A stretch of 12,034 nucleotides of DNA from Flavobacterium sp. (GTDB taxonomy: Bacteria > Bacteroidota > Bacteroidia > Flavobacteriales > Flavobacteriaceae), in the NCBI GenBank assembly GCA_030153045.1, contig JASLID010000083.1:1-12034 (forward strand), read 5' to 3'. A program made the position numbers and the translations under genes. The notes beneath the pieces are model-generated. The model did no database searches. It saw nothing but the letters and a program-made list of their open reading frames with translations, and was not told the origin of the DNA. Shown in pieces: positions 1-6,088 of the stretch (positions are counted from its first letter, which is position 1; each line of letters begins with the position of its first letter).

Positions 1-114
1 GACAAGGGTTTTCTACAGCTGAAAGTTTCCCTTAAAAAAACAAAGCATAAGGGGATTTTACAGCTGATTCGTTACCCTAAAAAAACAGAGCCTAAAAAAG
101 GAAGTAGTTTATAA
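1..114 (+). CDS. C-terminal tail of a possible lysine-rich protein, partial
   Basis: Frame 1 is open from the left edge of the window to a TAA at 112-114, giving 37 residues of a protein whose start lies outside. The tail is very basic and holds two imperfect 15-residue repeats of the pattern KG(F/I)LQLxxxxKKTxx, followed by KKGSSL. The in-frame 45-base period and a terminator hairpin that wraps the stop codon both favour a real gene end. I do not recognise the family; lysine-rich tails occur on many nucleic-acid-binding proteins of flavobacteria, but that is only a suggestion. It could also be non-coding repeat DNA that happens to be open. Confidence 0.42.
   Translation, partial: DKGFLQLKVSLKKTKHKGILQLIRYPKKTEPKKGSSL
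4..93 (+). repeat. two tandem 45-bp imperfect repeats
   Basis: Positions 4-48 and 49-93 agree at about 34 of 45 bases. The best-kept parts are the block around cagctg and the block aaaaaaaca. The period is a multiple of three, so the duplication stays in frame with the partial reading frame that ends at 114. Further copies may lie to the left of the window. Confidence 0.6.
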
Positions 115-129
115 CTACTTCCTTTTTTT
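94..129 (+). terminator. intrinsic terminator, probably bidirectional
   Basis: A perfect 10-bp stem (ggaagtagtt at 100-109, aactacttcc at 113-122) with a 3-base loop is preceded by six A and followed by seven T. The A and T runs extend the pairing and give a T tract on both strands. The stop codon of the partial left-edge gene lies across the loop, so that gene is the obvious client. Confidence 0.85.
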
Positions 130-314
130 ATTTTTAGGGATTATTGCTTTGCATGACCTCCTTTTCTCTAACTAAAATTAGTGAGATGAAATATCACTAA
201 TATAGGTGATTGTTTGGCGTTAGTTTATAGTTATATCTTACAGACTTGTGTTTAACTCATATATATTTGTGAGTTATACCTAGAATCGTAGAATATAAAC
301 AACAAAAAAAATAA
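130..314. other. intergenic leader of the OLD-like gene
   Basis: No gene is visible here. The stretch holds an 8-bp inverted repeat (attagtga at 177-184, tcactaat at 194-201, 9-base loop) and the most divergent copy of the 60-bp upstream repeat at 221-275. A TAnnTTTG match (tatatttg, 262-269) could be the -7 element for the gene at 315, but no good TTTG lies 17-23 bases upstream of it. Confidence 0.5.
221..275 (+). repeat. upstream repeat family, copy A (divergent)
   Basis: This aligns with the copies ending at 3590, 6044 and 8260. Shared blocks are tatctta, a tttRact-like block and atttgtgagtt at the end. It has the best hairpin of the four: aactca (254-259) pairs perfectly with tgagtt (270-275) around a 10-base loop. 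The TAnnTTTG box seen in the other copies is degenerate here (tgtgttta), while tatatttg appears inside the loop. Confidence 0.65.
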
Positions 315-2267
315 ATGATAGTAAGTATTTTTCTAAGACACTTTAAAATATATAAAGGAATTAATTATTTGCCATTATCTGAGGGGGTTGGTTTTTCAAG
401 TATTATTGGAGAAAATGGATGTGGAAAAAGTTCAATTTTGGAAGCACTAGACTTTTCCTTTAATAAAAAAGGAGCTACAGATTGGCCAATTAACAATGAA
501 GCTAAGTCTGATGGTATAAGTGGAGATAATTTTCCATTCATTGTTCCTGTTTTTCTAATCCAAAAAGATAAACTGAGAAAAGAAATAAAAGCAGATTCTG
601 AACAATATCAAAATGCAAAATCATTATCTGACTTTCTTTGGAAAACGACAATCAAAGGAAAAGGTAAATTCTATGATGATTTTTATAAGCATCGTGATGA
701 ACTTTCAAGTATATATGATTCAGAAGAGTATTTTTTGCTTTTTGTTGGTAAAAAATATAACGACCCGGGTATTTATTTTGGTTCATTTCATAATCAATTA
801 ACTTTTATAAATGACAAACCACACGAAACATATGAAGATGTTGAATTGCAAAAATTCTTTAAAGGATTTTATGAATATATCAACTCACATTATTCATACA
901 TTTATATTCCTGTAGAAACAGATGTTCAAACTTACACGAAGTTAGAAACGCAAGATATGCAGAAGTTAATGGACAAAAACATTCAACGTGAAATTGAAAA
1001 AGCTATTACTACTAAAACAATTAATCAAATAAATAAAGATTTAGATAAATTTGTTAAAGAAATAGAAGAGGTTTTAGAAATTTATCATTACAAAGGGCAT
1101 TTTAAAAATAACTTAACAATGCCTGATTTAGTTTCAAAAATTATAGAAGCCTATTTTTCTATAAAGGTTTTAAATAAAAAAGTTGAAAGTTCTAAATCAA
1201 TTCCAGTAACTGAACTAAGTTCAGGAGAAAAAAGAAAAGCTTTAATTGATGTAGCCTACTCATTTTTAAGAAAAAATAATGACCGTGAAAGCAACATTAT
1301 TTTAGCTATAGATGAACCTGAAGCTTCTTTACATATATCTAATTGTTATGAACAGTTTGATAAGCTTCTAAGAATAAGCAAAGATAATCACCAAATTTTA
1401 GTTTCAACTCATTGGTATGGTTTCCTACCAATTATAACTAATGGAAGTGCGACTGCAATTACAAAAAACAATAAGAATGAAGTCAGTTTTAAGTTCTTAA
1501 ACTTATATAATTACAGGGAAAACATATTGCATTCAAGGAAGCTACATAAAGGTCCACTACCTATTGACTACAATATTAAAAGTTATAATGATTTGGTTCA
1601 ATCAATTATCATTTCAATTATGCAAGACAATCCTTATTATTGGATAATTTGTGAAGGACAATCTGAGAAAATATATTTTGATTTCTATTTTCAAAATGAG
1701 ATAAACGAAAAAAATCTCAGAATTTTGCCCGTAGGAGGATTTAAAGAAGTAAAAAAAATATATAGTTATTTAACTACTCCAATAAAAGATCCAGACTACA
1801 AAATCATTGGTAAAGTGTATTGTTTAATCGACACTGATAAAGAAAGAATTGATGTTTCAGAATATACAAAAGATAAAAATCTATTATTTGAAAGACTAGT
1901 TCTACGTAAAGATGAATCTATTTTAGTTGATGTGAATAACGTATTAATGAATCCACCGACAGAAATTGAAGATTGTTTAGACACTATTATATTTTACCAT
2001 ACACTTCAAGAATTTATTGAAAAATATGATTCTATTTCTGATTTATTTTTAAATAAGAAACTAGAATTGGATGAGAAATATTCGGGTGATTTTTTTGATT
2101 TAACAAAAAAAGAGAAAGAAACAATAAAAGAATTTTTTGATGATAACGAAGGGTTCAATAAAATTCTATTCGCAAAAAAATACGTTGAATTAGCAGAAAA
2201 ACCTTTTTTTAAAGAACGAATGAAATTAGAATGGGTTGAAGAAATAAAAAAGAAACTATATAAATAA
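315..2267 (+). CDS. OLD-like AAA/ABC ATPase with C-terminal TOPRIM nuclease domain
   Basis: This 650-residue protein has an ABC-type ATPase head followed by a TOPRIM-like nuclease module. Visible motifs are Walker A GENGCGKSS (residues 32-40), ABC signature LSSGEK (301-306), Walker B ILAIDEPE ending in D333-E334, and an H-loop histidine H366 in VSTHW. The C-terminal half has the TOPRIM pattern: glutamate E447 in IICEGQSEK, a VGGF block, and the acid pair D506/D508 in CLIDTDKE. Proteins of this layout (OLD family, GajA of Gabija, the Eco8 retron effector) are ATP-controlled DNA nucleases in phage defence; that role is inferred here. The ATG at 315 gives a complete ATPase N terminus. A GajB helicase or reverse transcriptase would be expected if this were Gabija or a retron; neither is in the window. 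The next gene is 137 bases away beyond a palindromic repeat, so a shared operon is possible but not shown. Confidence 0.85.
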   Translation: MIVSIFLRHFKIYKGINYLPLSEGVGFSSIIGENGCGKSSILEALDFSFNKKGATDWPINNEAKSDGISGDNFPFIVPVFLIQKDKLRKEIKADSEQYQNAKSLSDFLWKTTIKGKGKFYDDFYKHRDELSSIYDSEEYFLLFVGKKYNDPGIYFGSFHNQLTFINDKPHETYEDVELQKFFKGFYEYINSHYSYIYIPVETDVQTYTKLETQDMQKLMDKNIQREIEKAITTKTINQINKDLDKFVKEIEEVLEIYHYKGHFKNNLTMPDLVSKIIEAYFSIKVLNKKVESSKSIPVTELSSGEKRKALIDVAYSFLRKNNDRESNIILAIDEPEASLHISNCYEQFDKLLRISKDNHQILVSTHWYGFLPIITNGSATAITKNNKNEVSFKFLNLYNYRENILHSRKLHKGPLPIDYNIKSYNDLVQSIIISIMQDNPYYWIICEGQSEKIYFDFYFQNEINEKNLRILPVGGFKEVKKIYSYLTTPIKDPDYKIIGKVYCLIDTDKERIDVSEYTKDKNLLFERLVLRKDESILVDVNNVLMNPPTEIEDCLDTIIFYHTLQEFIEKYDSISDLFLNKKLELDEKYSGDFFDLTKKEKETIKEFFDDNEGFNKILFAKKYVELAEKPFFKERMKLEWVEEIKKKLYK

Positions 2268-2304
2268 CTAGACAAAACAACGATTTGGCGAAATAGGTAA
2301 TTTA

Positions 2305-2350
2305 GTGCTAAAATCCCGATAGCGCGGATTTACAATCCGTGCCCACAAAG
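2305..2350. repeat. REP-like palindromic element, copy 1
   Basis: The element runs gtgcta, cccgatag, then a hairpin of gcgcggatt (2322-2330), loop tac and aatccgtgc (2334-2342), which is 9 bp with one G-T wobble, then a cacaaa tail. A decayed copy starts at 4101. Short palindromes of this kind in Bacteroidota are often associated with IS200-like REP tyrosine transposases, but no such transposase is in this window. Confidence 0.7.
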
Positions 2351-2404
2351 AAAGCAAACCTGACTACTAATTTACAACCTATAACCACAAAAACCGACCA
2401 ACTT

Positions 2405-3421
2405 ATGAATACAATAATACCTAAACAAGCCATAAATCAATTAAAGAAATTACTTGACAATTTCAAATTGAACGATGCCATTGAACTTTGTACAAACGAA
2501 GCACAAACAAGAAAGTTTTTAATTGAACCTTTCTTTTTTATGTTAAACTACGAATCCAATAATTTAATCCCGGAATACAACGCTGATTTTGGAGATAGGG
2601 TCAGCCAAAAAATAGATTATGCTATTCTATTGAACAAAAAAGATACGATTTTGGTAGAAGCCAAAAAATACAATAGCAAACTAACTGATAGAGAAGCTGG
2701 TCAGTTGAATGGTTATTTTTCCAACACTAAAAATTCAAAAATTGCCGTCCTTACTAATGGAATTGAATACCGATTCTATTCGGATATTATTGAACCTAAC
2801 ATTATCGACAGTAAACCTTTCTTTACTTTTAGTCTTATAAATTATTCTGAAAAGGATTTAGAAACACTGATCAAATTTGACAAAAGATACATCAAAATAA
2901 TTGAAATAGTCAAATCAGCTCAGGAAACAGTATTTAATGAAAGTTTTGAAAACGCCTTCTTTAAAGAAATGAACGCACCCTCAAAAGAGCTGTTGAAAAT
3001 TATTCATAAGAATATGACTTTTACTTCCAAGTTCAATGAGGAAACACAAGGCAAAATGATTAACATGATTAATTCCTCATTTTTAAAATGCATGTATGAC
3101 AAAATGGTATTATTTGAAGCTAGTTCAAATTCACAAGGTGTTATTACAACCGAACTTGAAATTCAGGCATACCATACCATCAGAACTATCCTTATACAAA
3201 ACAAGAAAATTACGAAAGAACGTATTGCTTATAGAGATTTCAAAAGCTTCTTTAACATAAGCGTCGATGATTCAACAAAAAAAGTCATCTGTAAACTGGC
3301 ATTTAATGACAAAAGCATGAAGCTAAGCATAGATACAAATGAGTATATTTTAGAACACATAGATGATTTATTGAAGTATAAAACCGAACTAACTAATAGG
3401 GCAATTTTATTACTTGAGTAA
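2405..3421 (+). CDS. type I restriction R-subunit N-terminal (HSDR_N-like) PD-(D/E)XK protein
   Basis: From the ATG at 2405 the protein is 338 residues. The frame opens earlier, at a GTG at 2339, but that codon lies inside the 3' half of the palindromic repeat and adds 22 low-complexity residues, so I prefer 2405. The N-terminal part shows the nuclease fold of HsdR N-terminal domains: an early NEAQTRKFLIEPFF helix (about 31-45), D71 in KIDYAIL, then E85-A-K87 in ILVEAKKY, and Q100 in REAGQLNGYF. The spacing fits a PD-(D/E)XK active site. The remaining 200 residues have no helicase motifs, so this is not a full restriction subunit. It may be a stand-alone nuclease, possibly defensive, lying beside the OLD-like gene. 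The active-site reading is fairly secure; the biological role is open. Confidence 0.75.
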   Translation: MNTIIPKQAINQLKKLLDNFKLNDAIELCTNEAQTRKFLIEPFFFMLNYESNNLIPEYNADFGDRVSQKIDYAILLNKKDTILVEAKKYNSKLTDREAGQLNGYFSNTKNSKIAVLTNGIEYRFYSDIIEPNIIDSKPFFTFSLINYSEKDLETLIKFDKRYIKIIEIVKSAQETVFNESFENAFFKEMNAPSKELLKIIHKNMTFTSKFNEETQGKMINMINSSFLKCMYDKMVLFEASSNSQGVITTELEIQAYHTIRTILIQNKKITKERIAYRDFKSFFNISVDDSTKKVICKLAFNDKSMKLSIDTNEYILEHIDDLLKYKTELTNRAILLLE

Positions 3422-3520
3422 TTATATATAAAACATGCTCATAAAGAACATAAAATACAACCATAAATTTATTAAATAGACATGTCAGCAAAATATAAAG
3501 GTCATTCGTGTATTAGGCCT

Positions 3521-3590
3521 ATAAATCAATGAATCGATTTATTTCATATCTTAGAGCTTACGTTTGACTTGCAGCTATTTGTGAGTTAAC
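3521..3590 (+). repeat. upstream repeat family, copy B
   Basis: This is the best reference copy. It agrees with copy D (8196-8260) almost throughout and with copy C over tttatttcatatcttag, gtttgact and atttgtgagtt. It ends 30 bases before the SRPBCC start codon. The terminal hairpin pairs gacttg (3566-3571) with tgagtt (3582-3587), using G-T wobbles. The following bases (agtcattgc) are not shared with other copies but match sequence after the gene at 4091-4108. Confidence 0.85.
3538..3566 (+). promoter_or_regulatory. candidate Bacteroidota promoter inside repeat copy B
   Basis: TACGTTTG at 3559-3566 fits the -7 consensus TAnnTTTG. TTTA at 3538-3541, 17 bases upstream, is one change from the TTTG at -33. 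Transcription would start within or just before the hairpin that ends the repeat, leaving a leader of about 45-50 bases before the ATG at 3621. Confidence 0.55.
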
Positions 3591-3620
3591 AGTCATTGCA
3601 AAACAACTAAAATTATAAAT

Positions 3621-4079
3621 ATGGTTAATATAATTCATCGAATCGGAATAAAAGCTGAAATTCAAAAAGTCTATGAAGCATTAGCTACGATACAAGGAAT
3701 CTCAGATTGGTGGACAAAAGATACTAGTGGAAAATCTGAAATTGGAAAAGCAGTTGTGACACGATTTCATACTTTAGAAGGAAATGAAATTGGCAGTATG
3801 CAATTTGAAATAATAGATTTAGAGCCTGATAAAAAAATTCATTGGAAATTTTTAGAAGGTCCTCCAGAATGGATCGGAACAGAAGTTATATTTAATTTAC
3901 AGCAAGATGAAAACTATACAATTGTGTTATTTAGTCATCTCAATTGGTCTGAAGAAGTAGAATTCAAAGCGCATTGTAGTATGAAATGGGCAGTTTTTAT
4001 GCTTAGCTTGAAACAACTTATCGAAAATGGAGAAGGAAAACCTTCGCCTTATGATATTAAAATAGATAATTGGAATTAA
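3621..4079 (+). CDS. SRPBCC (START/AHSA1-like) domain protein
   Basis: This 152-residue single-domain protein has the usual SRPBCC layout. A first strand (IIHRIGIKAEIQKVYEAL) leads into a helix and the signature ISDWWTKDTSG around residues 26-36. Strands of the open barrel follow (MQFEIIDLEPDKKIHWKF), and a long C-terminal helix (about 118-137, AVFMLSLKQLIENGEG) ends in GKPSPYD. This fold binds hydrophobic ligands in a deep cavity; the ligand cannot be told from sequence. It has no signal peptide, so it is cytoplasmic. The gene stands alone between repeat copy B and a REP-like element, and its flanks are complementary to each other, so it looks like a single-gene cassette. The ATG at 3621 gives a standard N terminus. 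Confidence 0.85.
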   Translation: MVNIIHRIGIKAEIQKVYEALATIQGISDWWTKDTSGKSEIGKAVVTRFHTLEGNEIGSMQFEIIDLEPDKKIHWKFLEGPPEWIGTEVIFNLQQDENYTIVLFSHLNWSEEVEFKAHCSMKWAVFMLSLKQLIENGEGKPSPYDIKIDNWN

Positions 4080-4233
4080 TCGTTTTCACAGCAACGAACT
4101 GCTAACCCGATAGCGCGAATTTGCAACCCGTGTCCACAAAAAACACAAACTACAATCCAGACGATTTGAAGAATCTACAATATTTACATGGAATGGCAAT
4201 TTTAAAGTATACCTTTATTTAACAAAAATAATC
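4080..4233. repeat. 3' arm and degenerate REP-like element, copy 2
   Basis: Positions 4091-4108 form the 3' arm complementary to 3583-3599 upstream of the same gene. From 4101 the sequence gctaacccgatagcgcg continues like the element at 2305-2350 (cccgatagcgcg, aattt.caa.ccgtg, ccacaaa), but the palindrome is damaged by A-C mismatches. The rest up to the next start codon at 4234 shows no clear promoter. Confidence 0.65.
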
Positions 4234-4599
4234 ATGGAACAAGAGATATTAAAGGATTTGAGAATTGCTCAGCAAGAACTAATCGTTAACCACAAAGAAT
4301 TGGAGAAATGTTGCCATGCCTTAAAAATTGCCAATAAAAATCTTGAGATAGGAGAAATTAAAAAAGAAAAGCGAATTGTTGAAGTAAATGAAGACTTAGA
4401 AAGCATGATGTTTACCATCTCTCACCGAGTTAGAGATTCAGTTGCTAAAATTTTAGGCATTTCGAATCTATTATATGATAATAATGATATTGGAGAGGCA
4501 GAACTGAGGGAAATGTTGAAAATAATTATTCAATCAGCAGAATCCTTAAATATTTCAACAGAAGAGTTGTCAAAATTTATTAGCAAAAAAAGATGTTGA
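4234..4599 (+). CDS. stand-alone histidine-kinase dimerisation (DHp/HisKA-like) protein
   Basis: The protein has 121 residues. The first half is a charged, heptad-like helix (about 1-55). The second half has the form of a kinase H-box: MMFTISHRVRDSVAKILGISNLL, with H64 at the phospho-acceptor position. A second helix (EAELREMLKIIIQSAESLNISTEELSKFI) completes a helical hairpin. The reading frame ends at KKRC with no trace of the HATPase_c catalytic domain (no N, G1 or G2 boxes) in this or the next 70 bases. Very similar H-box helices occur in PAS-linked sensor kinases of Bacteroidota. It may be a phosphotransfer partner for another kinase, or a remnant of a truncated kinase; the intact frame favours a functional small protein. 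Its start lies 130 bases past the SRPBCC gene across a REP-like repeat. Confidence 0.7.
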   Translation: MEQEILKDLRIAQQELIVNHKELEKCCHALKIANKNLEIGEIKKEKRIVEVNEDLESMMFTISHRVRDSVAKILGISNLLYDNNDIGEAELREMLKIIIQSAESLNISTEELSKFISKKRC

Positions 4600-4668
4600 A
4601 AATATAATCCGCAAGTAAAACCACATTATCCCTCTAACGGATTTTAATAGCCTACCTTACCAAAAAAA

Positions 4669-5277
4669 ATGGCTATAGAACATAAGGTTCGGTTGGTTGA
4701 AGCGTTATTTGACCGTCTTGAAAACGAAATCACCGTGTTCCAGTCAGAAACGCATTTGCATTGTCGCAGTGGTTGCGGCAAGTGTTGTTCCACTCCCGAC
4801 ATCGATGCTTCGCCATTGGAGTTTTTACCCTGGGCCTTGCATTTATTTTTAAATGGCAAAGCCGAAGAAATGCTAGTCGAACTAAACAACAAATCCAATA
4901 GCCATTGTCATTTATACCAACCGCTTACTGTTCTGGACAGGAACATGGGAAGTTGTAGCAACTACCGCTACCGTGGGTTAATTTGCCGGCTTTTTGGATA
5001 TGCCGCCAGCAGAGACAAATATGGCAAACTGCGATTGGCTACTTGCAAAATCATCAAAGAAGGACAACAAGAAAACTACAATACGACCGAAGAAGCCATT
5101 AGCAAAGGACTCTACGTACCTGTTTTTACAGATTACTACATGCAACTCTCGCAAATTGACAACCGACTCGCCACCACTTTACTCCCTATAAACGAAGCCT
5201 TAAAAACGGCCATCGAAGAAGTCTTGCATTATTACGCTTATAGACCTTTTCCGGGCGACCTGGGGAATATCGCTTAA
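4669..5277 (+). CDS. YkgJ-family (UPF0153) cysteine-cluster protein
   Basis: This 202-residue protein carries the cysteine pattern of the YkgJ family. C32-x3-C36-x2-C39-C40 lies in HCRSGCGKCC near the N terminus. C80 and C96 follow, then C106 in YRGLICRLFGY (the R-x2-C-R-x-F/Y block typical of the family), and C126. The conserved cysteines are thought to bind zinc or an iron-sulfur cluster; the biochemical role of the family is not settled. It lacks a signal peptide and membrane segments. Base composition is somewhat richer in GC than that of the cassette-like genes around it, which suggests older resident DNA. The ATG at 4669 follows an A-rich stretch and gives the expected N terminus. Two small hairpins follow the stop. 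Confidence 0.85.
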   Translation: MAIEHKVRLVEALFDRLENEITVFQSETHLHCRSGCGKCCSTPDIDASPLEFLPWALHLFLNGKAEEMLVELNNKSNSHCHLYQPLTVLDRNMGSCSNYRYRGLICRLFGYAASRDKYGKLRLATCKIIKEGQQENYNTTEEAISKGLYVPVFTDYYMQLSQIDNRLATTLLPINEALKTAIEEVLHYYAYRPFPGDLGNIA

Positions 5278-5295
5278 ATTCAAACTATCAGAAAG

Positions 5296-5349
5296 GGCGA
5301 ATGCGCCATCTGTCATATTAAAAATGGTTCTTAACGTGGTCAACCACGT
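5296..5349. other. two small hairpins after the YkgJ gene
   Basis: A 4-bp GC stem (ggcg 5296-5299, cgcc 5304-5307) is followed by a stronger palindrome, acgtgg 5334-5339 with ccacgt 5344-5349 around tcaa. No T tract follows either on the forward strand, so they are weak terminator candidates at best. They may instead stabilise the 3' end or be remnants of repeats. Confidence 0.45.
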
Positions 5350-5357
5350 CATTTCAT

Positions 5358-5392
5358 AAAAAAAGCCCGAAAGAACTACATCTTTTAGGCTT
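5358..5392 (-). terminator. intrinsic terminator of the reverse-strand GIY-YIG gene
   Basis: Read on the reverse strand, aagcc/ggctt (5388-5392 with 5363-5367) and an inner 6-bp stem with one mismatch between them form a hairpin. Seven T follow (complement of the A run 5358-5364). It lies about 50 bases past the stop of the GIY-YIG gene. On the forward strand the T tract is poor (ttcttc), so the reverse direction is preferred. Confidence 0.65.
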
Positions 5393-5435
5393 CTTCAAAA
5401 CCATTAACTTTTATAACTACTGAATTAAACGTACT

Positions 5436-5464
5436 GTTTGTCATTCCGACGAAGGAGGAATCTC
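5436..5464. repeat. 29-bp inverted repeat flanking the GIY-YIG gene, left arm
   Basis: The arm is an exact reverse complement of 5804-5832. Read on the reverse strand it begins gagattcctccttcgtcgg and encodes the last residues, EIPPSSE, and the stop codon of the GIY-YIG protein. Confidence 0.93.
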
Positions 5465-5782
5465 TGCAACATTTGATTCAAAAAGGTAATTTAGAAATTC
5501 AAGATTTGGATTTATTGTTTTAATTAAATCTATTTTCTTGGCTCTATTCCAACCTTTTATTTCTTTCTCCCTTGCAATCGCTTCTTGTATCCAAGTAAAT
5601 TTTTTAAAATATAATAAATAATGTGTTTTATATTTATTAGTAAAAGAGGTTGGATTGACACTTGTAATGTGTTGATCTAGACGAGTTTTTAAGTGATTTG
5701 TTACACCTGTATATAGAACCGTTTTTGCTTTATTGGTTAATATATAGATATAGTAAGTATGAAAGCCTTCTTGTAACATCAT
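5441..5782 (-). CDS. small GIY-YIG nuclease domain protein
   Basis: This 113-residue reverse-strand protein is of the short UPF0213/YhbQ-like type. The GIY-like first motif reads YYIYILTNKAKTVLYTG (about residues 10-26), with YIY in place of GIY and YTG as the second triplet. R34 follows in LKTRLDQH, with H38 in the same helix. A lysine-rich segment FTWIQEAIAREKEIKGWNR (about 62-80) carries the conserved glutamate E72 or E74 and the KGW/R block. Such proteins are single-domain nucleases whose cellular task is unclear. The gene is enclosed by a perfect 29-bp inverted repeat that also encodes its last residues, so gene and repeat may form one mobile unit. Two ATG codons stand together at the start; 5782 is taken. 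A terminator lies at 5358-5392. Confidence 0.87.
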   Translation of the reverse strand: MMLQEGFHTYYIYILTNKAKTVLYTGVTNHLKTRLDQHITSVNPTSFTNKYKTHYLLYFKKFTWIQEAIAREKEIKGWNRAKKIDLIKTINPNLEFLNYLFESNVAEIPPSSE

Positions 5783-5803
5783 AATTTATTGATTTATCTT
5801 GTG

Positions 5804-5832
5804 GAGATTCCTCCTTCGTCGGAATGACAAAC
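5804..5832. repeat. 29-bp inverted repeat flanking the GIY-YIG gene, right arm
   Basis: This arm is an exact reverse complement of 5436-5464 and lies 21 bases upstream of the GIY-YIG start codon, where it would be in the promoter or leader. Outside the arms the flanks do not match well, so the repeat has sharp ends. Confidence 0.93.
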
Positions 5833-5984
5833 TCATCAGTAATTTTAAAATTAATAAGCTACAATTTAAAATAAAAGTGGAAACGAATAAAACATTTTTA
5901 TAAGAAAAAACCTATTTAATTTTAAACGATAAAACTGCAAAAATGTTAATAAAGTCATTCGGGGTATTTTGAACTAAAAACAGA

Positions 5985-6044
5985 GAATTAGATTTATTTC
6001 ATATCTTAGACTTAAGTTTGACTCGCGGTTATTTGTGAGTTGGC
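5985..6044 (+). repeat. upstream repeat family, copy C
   Basis: It shares gatttatttcatatcttag, gtttgact and tatttgtgagtt with copies B and D. The terminal hairpin pairs gactcg (6020-6025) with tgagtt (6036-6041). Compared with copy B, stem changes are compensated or stay as wobble pairs. The next bases form a 17-base arm (6037-6053) complementary to 6612-6628 just past the following gene. Confidence 0.83.
5993..6020 (+). promoter_or_regulatory. candidate Bacteroidota promoter inside repeat copy C
   Basis: TAAGTTTG at 6013-6020 matches TAnnTTTG, with TTTA at 5993-5996 16 bases upstream as a near match to the -33 TTTG. It would drive the gene at 6089 from a leader of about 65 bases. Confidence 0.55.
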
Positions 6045-6088
6045 ACTCATTCTAAACTAAATCGCTTAATAGATAACATCTTAAAATA

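Larger units (their letters stand above)
5833..6088. other. intergenic region before the Imm11-like gene
   Basis: The first 150 bases are AT-rich and show no gene or strong fold. The second half holds repeat copy C with its promoter, then an A-rich leader. Nothing else is seen. Confidence 0.5.

Noticed and set aside
315..2267. Gabija or retron Eco8 system
   Set aside because: The protein layout fits, but no UvrD-like helicase, reverse transcriptase or retron RNA is seen on either side within the window.
1796..2275. Two reverse-strand open frames (1796-1984, 2006-2275) inside the OLD-like gene
   Set aside because: They are serine- and phenylalanine-rich antisense shadows of lysine- and glutamate-rich coding sequence.
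2339..2404. GTG start at 2339 for the HSDR_N-like gene
   Set aside because: The GTG lies in the right arm of the REP-like palindrome and adds 22 residues rich in K, T and N with no family match; the ATG at 2405 fits better.
4644..4898. Reverse-strand open frame over the YkgJ gene
   Set aside because: It is antisense to the cysteine cluster, whose motifs are unmistakable, and its own translation shows no family pattern.
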